The position numbers were made by a program, and so were the translations under genes. Below, piece by piece: positions 55,101-64,000 of a DNA stretch of 64,000 bases (position 1 is its first letter; each line of letters opens with the position of its first letter). Source of the DNA: Diogma glabrata. Lineage: Eukaryota; Arthropoda; Insecta; Diptera; Cylindrotomidae. The notes under the pieces were generated by a model. It was given only the letters and a program-made list of their open reading frames with translations. It ran no database searches and was not told where the DNA came from. Location: contig OY856188.1 of assembly GCA_963693315.1 (NCBI GenBank), positions 251,387,905 to 251,451,904 on the forward strand, read 5' to 3'.

Positions 55101-57690
55101 TACAGAAGCACTTTTCGAAAAGATTTGGATGTTACGTAATAATTATGCCAAGTAGAAAAGTCAATCATTTTGAATATTAGAAACCTCCGAGTATTTCGAA
55201 TTATGTAGAAAATCTAATTATCGAAAATGTTTTGTTTTCAACTTGTTTCAGCTTGACACAGGGTATCCGTCGTTTTTGTAATGAAGATTAAGTTTTGACT
55301 ATTAAACTTTAAAATGCGCCATTTTCATAAGCTAAAATTTACATTTTTGATGTTTTTTTAAACTGATATCACAATTTTTTGTAGTGAATAATAAATGTTA
55401 TGACCTTGGATTATAATTAAACAAATTATAAAATTAATTATTGATTTCATTTTGATATAAGTACCCTAATTTGATTTATTGTCATCGATTTTTCTTTATA
55501 TCCAATATTTAGGCGTTCCTTCGATATTCCTGGATATAACTCAAATTTAACATCAATACAAAATATATGAAAAAAATATTGCGACGCTGATGCATAGGCT
55601 AACTTCACCAACGCTCTTGAAACAAAATGCTCTGAATATAAAGTGAGCTAAAACCCATCAAATACTTCAATTAAGGGCTAACCGGTGTTGTAGACTTCGC
55701 AAAGTTATAATTAAAAAGACATTAAGGATAGCTGTAGTATACAGACATAAAAATCTAGTAGTAACAGATATAAAAATCTTCTTGTTCGAATAGAGAAAGC
55801 AAAAAATTTTGTTACCGGAAGTAATATACTGGAAGTTGAAATACCACTCTGATCAGTGTGTTCATTAAAGTTGTTCATTATATTCTCACAGTAATTGAAA
55901 CCTCTTTTATAAGTTTCATCATAATCACTTCATTATTGTAAGGTGTAGTGTGCATAAGGACACTGAGAAAAATTCCAAAAATTTGTTTTACCGGAAGCGA
56001 AAAACCGGAAGTTGAGATGCAGAACTGTTGTAAACCGTTCTAAATGCTTATGTATTTCATCCAATTCGATTATCATATACAGATGTTACTGAGCCTTCAA
56101 AAGATGCTCGGGAGACCCTCACCGTTTTGTTGAATTTCTTTAAAAAACTAATCAGCGGAAGTGTGTCAAAAAAATCATTAAATGTGTCAAAAACAGCAAA
56201 TTTTCATATTTTTGGCTTAAAAAACGTTAATTTTAAGTGATTACGAGTAGGAACATTGAATTTGGAGAAATCTTGATGGTAGGGACTTGAGTGATTGTAT
56301 GTCCCTGGGGATGGTATGTGAGATCAAACACTAGATTATTGCATTATAAGTTTGTCAAAAAAATGTTGTCAATTGTGTCAAAAGAAAGATTTTTATTTAT
56401 TCTTTTATCCAATTTTTTGGAAAAAAATAAAATTAATTATTTGTTGAAATGGAATTTTATTATTATTATTGAGAATTATGGCATTATAAATTTGTCAAAA
56501 AAATGTTGTCAAGTGCGTCAAAAAATGATTTCATTTATGATTGGTTTTTGTGAACAATTAAGCTTAAGTACATATTGGAAATCACTTGAATTTTGAAACT
56601 TTTCATTTTCTCTAAAATTCCTTTAGAAAAAATTTTGTTGTGTTTCGTGTCAGGATTCGAACTACATTCATCAGAGACACATTGTTCAAATCCCGTGTGT
56701 CTTACACAACTTAGCCAAAGCGGCGATGCCGAAACATATTTTAATTTTGATGTTCAGATAATTTCTAAATTGAAACTTCATCATTTTTCATATTTACTTA
56801 AGTTGAATTTTTCATCTATGATTACATATTGAAAATTGTATTTCTTTGGTATTTTTTGTATTAAATTTCTAGATATTACGATGTGTGAATTCATAGAATG
56901 AGAGAATATTTCGTCAACATCTAAGTCAACATTCTAATCAACATCCTAAGTCACGAGTGTAAAGTCATTATTAATTGTTGCCAATCAATGCGAAACTTAC
57001 TATCTGACGTAAAGTCAATATGTTGTTATATTTTTGGTTAGGAAATATAGACAACATTAGTTGAATTTTTAATTTCAGATTGGTTTTTGTGAACAATTAA
57101 GCTTAAGTACATATTGGAAATCACTTGAATTTTGAAATTCGAAATAACTTTTCATTTTCTCTAAAATTCCTTCAGAAAAAATTTTGTTGTGTTTCGTGTC
57201 AGGATTCGAACTACATTCATCAGAGACACATTGTTCAAATCCCGTGTGTCTTACACAACTTAGCCAAAGCGGCGATGCCGAAACATATTTTAATTTTGAT
57301 GTTCAGATAATTTCTAAATTGAAACTTCATCATTTTTCATATTTACTTAAGTTGAATTTTTCATCTATGATTACATATTGAAAATTGTATTTCTTTGGTA
57401 TTTCATTTATTTTTTTAGCATATTTTTTGGGGAAAAAAATGTAGCTGTTTATATGACGTAAATGTAATTGAAAATGAAATTGGACATGGAAATTTTTGAC
57501 TAAACAGAGATAAAAAAATAATTCTACTTTAACAAAGAGTTAAGTTTGAAATACATCTAACATCGCTGTCCAAAACTAAAACCCATGTCGTCATAAAAGT
57601 TTTTTGCCGAAAACTATATCAAAATCCTTAACCCAGACCGAAGTCTTGATATTTCAGAGCTGAGCCCCTCCATATTTTATATTTTGAAAT
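52157..57690. repeat. Large repeat E, copy 3 (tandem unit 2 and tail)
   Basis: Same as E2 with GGCCGGCC at 52228-52246, then extends past the E2 junction through 56310-56539, is interrupted by an 860-bp insertion, and resumes at 57400 with a stretch matching E1 near 23815-23960. Short open frames are by-products. Confidence 0.85.
56540..57399 (-). mobile_element. Dimeric retroposon-like insertion with 11-bp TSD
   Basis: ATTTCATTTAT occurs at 56529-56539 and 57400-57410, and E1 shows the unoccupied site near 23818. The insert holds one full unit (56540-57077, about 538 bp) and a partial second unit (57078-57399). On the minus strand each has TGGCTAAGTTGT (box A-like) and AGTTCGAATCC (box B-like). 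The same unit occurs inside element X copy 1. Confidence 0.75.
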
Positions 57691-59212
57691 TCCAAAATCT
57701 CTTTCAAAATGTTCTGTTTTCATAAATTTTGTTTTTGTCGTACTGTAATAACTTCTCATATGTTTTTATGTTATAAGTTTAAAAATTACATCAAAAACTT
57801 TTTTAGGTTATGTCTACGATATGTTTAGAGTAAATAAAAGGAAGTGGTAATTTCTTTTTTTTAAGATTCATAGATGGCATCATGTTTCGTAAAGAGCTTA
57901 CATATTATCTTGATTTTATATATTTTGTATTATATGATATACGTTTTTAACGGTCAGTTTATATTAGGTAGCGAACATTTTTGCTTTGCTCGTCTAGTTA
58001 GGCCACGTGAAAATCAAAAATATAACTTTTCTTTAGGCTTAGGCAGACGGTGCAATATATGCAGGGCATTTCTGGAATACAGTACTTCCCCAAATTCCAC
58101 CTTCCTTTGCAGGTCATATTTCTACTTTCCTTGAGAAAATGACTGATCTCACTATCAAGGTATACATACAGTCAGGATAGCTGACTACTCTCTCGAGTTC
58201 TCCTCTCAAGACCTTTACTTATAATAACAGATCTGGTGGATTTTTATACCACCAATTTCATGGCCTCTCATAAAAATAAGAGTTATACTGTCTACTTGAT
58301 AATGTTCTTCGTAATAACTGCCAAATTCCAGTCCTCTGGGATTTATCGTATACTCCTTTTACTATCCACTGCTATTATCCGTCGAATATTGTCACTTGGC
58401 AAAATGTGTTTTTAAAAGAAGCGCCACTGTATGTTGTACTTTTGTTTTAAAATTTGACAAAATTTTGCTCCTGCTCCTTTGCAATAGTAATTAGGCAGAA
58501 GGGCGTTGCAGGGCGACGTTCCATGATTTTGTTAATCTAAACGACAAAAAACATTGATGTTTTTCCTAATCATATTGCCTGTTTTAGGTGACTTTGCATT
58601 ATTAAGGCTATTTACTCTGTTTTCGTAATTTTCATGCCGCTTTCATAAGATTTGGCGTATATCCAACGTTTGGCGTATGTATGTATAATATACACACCTC
58701 AAAGACGTGTTATTTATTTCTCTTAATCCAGTAGGAAAATCTCCTTCTATTCTGTCACATCAGCAATGCTACTGCGATTCCCGACATTAGTCATTAGCTT
58801 CCTCAACCTGTTTCGGAATTACTTTCTCTGGCAAAGTTGATGTTTCTATAAAAAAGTTTTATCCCTTGGTCGGTGGTCGTAGCTAAAGTGCATTTCTCAA
58901 GAACCCGACAATCCTCGTTTCCTCGACTCCCCAATTGCCGCCTGCCGTGTCATCCACGTCGATGCCTTTACCGATTTCAATTTACTGAAATTTGTTCCTT
59001 CGACCTTTCGACAATATCTAAAGTTAGCTCGATCCCTTATCCTGACTGCCAAACACCTGCTATCCCTCAATGTTCTGGTAGCACGAGGAATTTCTCACAA
59101 GTCTGCCCAGAAATTCTAGGATCGACGTCGGAAAGCTTATGATGGATTGAAATCAGTACGGACTGGAATCACAAGTGAATGTATAGACTTCCAGTTTCAG
59201 TAGTTTCAGTAG
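57691..59212. other. Interval with no recognised gene
   Basis: Open frames at 57874-58134 and 58873-59142 were inspected and match nothing I know. The base composition of 58140-59150 is less AT-rich than the flanks, so an old coding remnant is possible, for example the frame with HVDAFTDFNLLKF near 58960. Confidence 0.4.
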
Positions 59213-59650
59213 CGGACACGAGTTTATTTACGACATGCTCATCGTCTCGGTATAGAGCGCTACATATCCAAAAATAAAATATTTGGTGAAATAAATACTT
59301 TCAGTGTTAATATAGATCAAGCTGCTAAATATTACACTACAAAGATTTTAGGCTCATTGGAATTACCAGGATTGTTACATGTTTTAAAATTAATAATGAA
59401 TAAAGCCTTAAAATATCGATTCAGCACAACAAAAATTGCTTCCTTGCGCCTTCATGGTTGTGAGCTTATTAAACCTTCATTTAAAAATATACCAGTAGCA
59501 AATGTGTTGGTTCATCGTTTACATAATGATACTGACAAGACAATTTTTGATTACTGGTACCGACATTCAACTTTTCGGATTGATTACTTGAAATCTTATT
59601 TGATAACTCTAATAATTATTGCATTGAATGATATCATGCATTTGATTTAA
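59213..59650 (+). CDS. Unidentified open frame, possible exon or remnant
   Basis: An open frame of about 145 codons follows a TAG at 59210; the first in-frame ATG is near 59396. It reads RYISKNKIFGEINTFSV, then KYYTTKILGSLELPGLLHV, KIASLRLHGCELIKPSF, and HNDTDKTIFDYWYRHSTF. The composition looks protein-like, but no domain, signal peptide or motif is recognised. It ends about 150 bases before the promoter of protease D. It could be a 3' exon of an upstream gene or a decayed element. Confidence 0.3.
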   Translation, partial: RTRVYLRHAHRLGIERYISKNKIFGEINTFSVNIDQAAKYYTTKILGSLELPGLLHVLKLIMNKALKYRFSTTKIASLRLHGCELIKPSFKNIPVANVLVHRLHNDTDKTIFDYWYRHSTFRIDYLKSYLITLIIIALNDIMHLI

Positions 59651-59679
59651 TGACGCCAATTAATTTTAGCCAATTCCAA

Positions 59680-59801
59680 TTAATTTTATCGCTTATCTTG
59701 AGATATAGCTTTTTTATATATTAAAAATTTTCTTAGATCAGATAACCAATTTTTGTATATAAGCTTTCACTTTCTTTCAAAACATCACAACGAACATTGC
59801 A
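59680..59801 (+). promoter_or_regulatory. Protease D promoter
   Basis: TATCGCTTATCTT (59687-59699), TTCTTAGATCAGATAAC (59731-59747) and TATATAAG (59756-59763) match the order and spacing of the blocks at copies B and C. AACATCACAACG follows. The similarity starts only about 120 bases before the ATG; no RTE-BEL remnant lies upstream here. Confidence 0.7.
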
Positions 59802-60713
59802 ATGAGTAAATTAAGTTTGATTTTGATTTTCGCGTTATTCGCGGAATGCGTTTTTGGTGCTGGTAAGAACAATTGATTTTATTATATAAGAAAATCGTTA
59901 AATTTTTATTTTGATTACAGCTTTTCTGGAGCTTTTGGATAGCAATACAGATGAATGGGCAGGTCGTATTGTTGGAGGACAAAATGCTGCTGCTAACCAA
60001 TTTAGATACCAAGTTTCACTTCGAAACACGAATAATGCTCATTTTTGCGGAGGATCAATTGTAAATAACCGTTGGGTGGTATCGGCTGCTCATTGCACTG
60101 TTGGGACAGGAGCGGCAAGTGTTCGTATTGTGGTTGGTGCTCTTAATCGTCAAACAGGTGGAACAACGCTTACTTGTGCGAGAATTATAAATCATCCAAG
60201 TTACAATGCCAATACTATACAAAATGATGTATCAGTGCTCCAAACAGCAACTGCTATTACGTTTAATACAGCAGTTGCAGCAATTCCTTTAGGTTCGGCA
60301 TCAGTTGGATCTGTACCCGCTGTTGTATCTGGATGGGGACAGACATCTGTAAGTTTTTAAATCTCAATTTGAAGCGCATAAGTAGCAAACATCCGTTTAA
60401 TGCATTTGTTTATTTATAGCATCCTGGCAATCCAGCTACCACATTGCAATTCTTAAACAAACAAACAATGACCAATGCTCAGTGTCGCGATAGACTACCA
60501 GTTATACAAAGACAGCTTGTTTTTGATACAACCATCTGCGCAGGTGGAGATTCTGGTCGAGGATCCTGTATGGGAGACTCAGGTGGCCCTCTGGTTGCAA
60601 GTAGTCAACTGATCGGTATTGTTTCATGGGGTATACCATGTGCTCAAGGAAGACCAGATGCATATGCACGTGTTTCATCGTTCAGATCCTGGATTCTTTC
60701 ACAAACTGGTTAA
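59802..60713 (+). CDS. Secreted S1A serine protease, brachyurin-like (paralogue D)
   Basis: Exons 59802-59862, 59921-60348 and 60420-60713, with introns of 58 and 71 bp in the same phases as copies B and C, give 260 residues. Signal peptide [19 protein letters not shown], activation Arg36 then IVGG, triad His78 (SAAHC), Asp123 (NDVSVL), Ser217 (GDSGGPL), Gly211 at the S1 base and Asp243 at the 226 position (GRPDAY). The loop before the catalytic Asp is two residues longer than in copies B and C. The unpaired cysteine (TCARI) is conserved. It is clearly diverged from B and C but has no lesion. It faces the same way as the other copies. Confidence 0.94.
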
Positions 60714-60755
60714 TTGATTGTTATAAATGATAGAATTAGCTGTATTATATATAAA

Positions 60756-60761
60756 AATAAA
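60756..60761 (+). terminator. Polyadenylation signal of protease D
   Basis: AATAAA 43 bases after the stop codon; a second AATAAA lies near 60789. Confidence 0.6.
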
Positions 60762-60917
60762 AGAATACATAAAACATTTAAGTTTTTGAATAAAATTTAA
60801 CCAAACAAAGGCGATGCAATCTCAGGCATAAAGTCTTTTGGGTATGGTGACTATAAAATTTTTATAAGAAGACTGATACAATGGTTTTTAGTTTTCGATA
60901 GAGAAATCATTTGAAAT

Positions 60918-61640
60918 TTTTTTTTTAATGAAATGAGTTGTGTAGTAGGCATTACAATATGTGTCACAAGTCACAACAACACATAAAAACCTTTTAAGAC
61001 CAAGGTCCCACAACACCTATTTTAAGGATGTTAATGGACGCAAGTTTTTTTTTTTTGTTTTTTTTATATGTTTTGTTAAATAATGGACAATCAAACAATA
61101 AATCCTATCACATATAAAATATGACATAGGCCAATATTTCACGATAGGACGGTGAAAATAAAAAAAATAAGCGAAAATTTGTTTTAAAAATTTGGACTAT
61201 AACAAAACTAGAATGGGATTGCAAATAATCCAGCTAGTAGCATAATCCTTGATCAAGTGACGCACTGTCTTCCTCAATGATTAAAGCCCAAATTATATAG
61301 AGTTATATGAAGGCTCGTTTCTTCAAGCAAGCAACAGTGTTCCATCATCAAGGATTATTTTCCATAGCTAAAATTTAGGGTGCTACCATTGACAGTTCAT
61401 TCGGCAGCACTCCTAAGATACTACTTTGGCCAGCTACGTCTCACTACTAATGCCAGTGGTGTGTAATATCTCACAATAACTCATATGCCAGTAGCAAGGA
61501 CTAGAGTACGCGGGGTTGTCATACCCGTGGATCAAACATAAAAAAAAATTCACAAATCAATAAAAACTGATCGCTCGATGCGGTTATATGACGCTACCCG
61601 AGATTTTCAAATTTCCACTTTTGATATTAGTGCAAAAAAC
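60918..61640 (-). mobile_element. Internally deleted LINE copy
   Basis: On the minus strand the 5' part (about 61560 to 61060) matches the leader of the LINE at 25760-26250, including GCATATGAGTTA-like and GTGAGATAT motifs and the stretch before its ORF. The 3' part (about 61030 to 60930) matches its 3' end (GGGACC, CTTAAAAGG and GTGTTGTTGTGAC, 29190-29275), followed by a poly(T) run at 60918. The roughly 2.9-kb ORF is missing. Sequence out to 61640 is shared with 46040-46110. Confidence 0.8.
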
Positions 61641-62949
61641 CGAAATTAAATCCGCAATTAGCTGACATTTTCTACGTTTAAGTTAAAAAAAACTTCACCT
61701 AGCGTAAATGATTTATTTTCAGTAATTACAATTTTAGTGGAAAAACGAAAAAATAAGTGTGCAACAATTTGATATTCATCTTAATCTGCCACAACTTGAC
61801 ATTTTCCAACTGTTCCTATTAGTCACAATTGAGCGTGAGTAGTGATTAAAATTAGAAGTAGGTCGTAGTATATAAGAAACACCTATTGCCAAATTGACTT
61901 TAAAAAGTTAATCACTTCTTTGATTTATGATATTATATCACAATCGGTGTCAAGGATACCAATATTTATACTAATATTTTTCAACCAGAAGCTTCTAAGG
62001 GGAACTGTGAACTTCTACGTTGTCAACGTTGAAATTTGTGACCTGAAAAAACCAAGGTGAAATAATTTTTACTTGTCAACGTATTGGTGAATCAATCATT
62101 AATCGATTGAAATGTAGTTGGCATCGTATTACGCAATGTTTTATTTAAATGTATAAAATTCAATTCAACAAAATATTTTATCAATAATAAACACGTTGTT
62201 ATCGCATGTTAAGGATAATGCATCAAATGAAATTTGTTTATCGTCTCCGTTGTTCAAATTGTCATCATTATAGAAAAATTATCTTGATGCTTATAAATCA
62301 ATTCAATTTTATTAAAATCACAGCAAAAACGTCTAACGATATTTTGATTATGCCATGCACTTAAATGATAAGCTGACATTTATGTAATTGTATAAAACTT
62401 ACTGTACAACATTTGGTTATCCGCTGTAGTACACACGCCATAATGCATGCGAGTGGTCGACCACAAATAGTCGACTGTTATAGTCGATGCCAATTCATAT
62501 CACGTGGGCTGAGGAAATGGTACTTTGTTTTTGTATTTTCTGTTTTCATAGGACTTTAGTCACTTCACAGCCTACAGGTATGAAGCATTTTTACTGCAAA
62601 TTATGTAAATAGTTTCATCGGACCTTGATAAAACTTTGGTATATGATGCGATCCGGCTTTACTTTAAAATCTAAGATATGTATTATTTTCAAACTTACGA
62701 GGGAAGGAAGAGACGCTTTTCGAAACTCTGGCGTTTAGTCGCATTCTTCCATAGATTCTTCAATATTTTTACGTCATCAGGGAAGTCCTTTTAAGTCGTC
62801 AGGGAAATCCATTTAGCTATTTCCTCTTTTTTGTAGTGTCTCAGACCATTTTCAAAAAGATCCCAGTCTTGTTATACTCCCTTGAGCTTTTGGCTATGTT
62901 AATGAGTTTCTTTGATTTAATATGCAGTGAAGCTAGCACTAGGCGCCAC
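61641..62949. other. Interval with no recognised gene
   Basis: AT-rich with only short open frames. A local repeat of GTCATCAGGGAAGTCC and GTCGTCAGGGAAATCC lies at about 62773-62812. Confidence 0.5.
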
Positions 62950-63650
62950 CACAGAGGTTTCTGCTTTCCTCTTGGTTTGTTTAGCGGGCAAGCATTTTAA
63001 AAAGACATATTAAACATATGTCGAGGTTGCTCATAGAGTCTTCGGAAACTTGATTGCCAAGCGAATACTTAAATGGTCAGTAGGGCAAGCGACTCGTTGT
63101 TGATGACAATAATAACTTGTCGCGAGTCCCCTATCGCCTCTTCCAATTTTCCAATTTGAAGTTGGAAGACTTTCATTCTTCAGATATATAATCTCGAGGA
63201 TGTCCTCTGGATCTGAATGTTCCGTCGGGATTTTCGTTCGCGCCCGGCTAATGCTACTCCAAAGAGTTTATGGCTATTTTTTATAGTAGGAGTATCGCTG
63301 GTTCTCAAATGCTTTCAACTTGTAAGACCACGGGTTATCCTGCATCCTCTGCAATAAATAAATAAAAAAGTAAATAAATAAATAGACCAGAGCCCAACTT
63401 AAGGACTAAGCATAAAGGTTGGTTGCCAACGCCATTTCCACTCTATCCCATTTTTCATAAGTTTTGTTACCGTTCTCGTTTCTCCTCTATCTATTAGCGC
63501 TACATTTAAGTTACCTTTTAGTATATCACTAAACATTTTTGAAGAACGAATCTTTGCCTTTTTAACTAGGTTCTCTACCTTATCCTGCGATTTTTGCCTT
63601 TTATAAGAGGCAATGTTCTTTGTGATCGATGGAGATTTTCCAGCTTCAAC
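62950..63650 (-). pseudogene. Decayed insect retroelement ORF, DUF4780-like
   Basis: Minus-strand frames joined across shifts read DKVENLVKKAKIRSSKMF, LKGNLNVALIDRG, then past an AAAT repeat SYKLKAFENQRYSYYKK, SRARTKIPTEHSDPEDILEI, NESLPTSNWKIG and GDSRQVIIVINNESLALL. The order (a VALIDRG-type strand, then R-A-x-x-P, then LPTSNWK and VIIVINNES) fits the DUF4780 domain found in many insect retroelement-associated ORFs. Stops and frameshifts show decay. Recognition is from motif order only. Confidence 0.45.
63351..63386. repeat. (AAAT)n microsatellite
   Basis: Repeats of AAATAAAT with one AAAAAG interruption; possibly the tail of a retroposon inserted in the DUF4780-like remnant. Confidence 0.8.
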
Positions 63651-64000
63651 CTAGGTAAGTATGTTAGCCCAATTAAGTGACACTTGTTGTTTCTCTGAGC
63701 GTATTGCAATAGGAAATGGATTAATCTTTTATATATTGTTATCGAATTTTTACGCTCAAAGATGAGTTTTCCTGCGTCTTATTGATTATTTAGGGGTTGG
63801 CAACATATCGAACGGATCATACAGGGTAATCCGTTATCCACCGCCTGGTAGCTAACACTCAAAGTCTCAGGTCCTACAAAAATAACAATAGGTTTTTTTA
63901 CAAACACAAACAATTGTGAGCGTTGTTAGGCTTAACTAACAGCTGTTAACTTTATTCTGTTGCGCAAAGATTTTTGAATCAACGCAGAACAATAATATAA
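63651..64000. other. Window end, no feature seen
   Basis: No coding region or repeat recognised. Confidence 0.5.

Noticed and set aside
56593..57381. Repeated short frames in the dimeric insertion
   Set aside because: They duplicate because the unit duplicates; the frames cross the tRNA-like block.

Overview
This window looks like nuclear DNA of an insect, most likely a dipteran. It is very AT-rich, has small GT-AG introns, carries insect-type serine protease genes, and is packed with decayed retroelements and DNA transposons (RTE-like LINE, a second LINE clade, BEL/Pao, Tigger/pogo, MITEs). I cannot name the species. Nothing bacterial or viral was recognised. The only genes that look intact are secreted chymotrypsin-fold (S1A) proteases, each with three exons. 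Two near-identical copies lie at 12328-13243 and 37984-38899, and a diverged paralogue at 59802-60713. The promoter of a further copy is cut off by a 200-base assembly gap at 8941-9140. All complete copies have Gly at the chymotrypsin-189 position and Asp at 226, the S1-pocket arrangement known from crab collagenases (brachyurins), so 'trypsin' would be the wrong name.

Layout. 1-795: LINE reverse-transcriptase fragment and a (TA)n array. 1330-5620: RTE-like LINE remnant, split by a 508-bp long-inverted-repeat MITE, running into a BEL/Pao remnant. 5621-8940: mostly featureless, ending in a protease promoter at the gap. 9141-19901: RTE remnant, BEL remnant, protease, nested inverted repeats, an element called X here, and a tandem repeat. 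19902-23967: a long non-coding repeat (E1). 24430-25095: BEL/Pao protease fragment. 25553-33660: a second copy of X, split by a decayed LINE (25713-29291) and by a nearly intact Tigger transposon (30647-33412) that sits inside a (TA)n array. 33661-34162: LTR end of an otherwise missing retrotransposon. 34163-34632: tail of a third X. 34633-45570: second copy of the 9-20 kb segment. 45571-57690: foldback structure and two tandem copies of the E repeat. 59802-60713: third complete protease gene. 60918-61640: internally deleted LINE. 62950-63650: decayed retroelement ORF resembling DUF4780.

The protease genes probably encode secreted zymogens; a midgut or salivary role is inferred from the family and from GATA-type motifs in the shared promoters. 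Three protease loci (one cut off by the gap) have the same RTE-BEL remnant upstream. This suggests that one cassette of transposon debris plus protease was amplified by segmental duplication. The 9141-19901 and 34797-45570 copies differ by only scattered substitutions and small indels, so either recent duplication or assembly of two haplotypes in tandem is possible.
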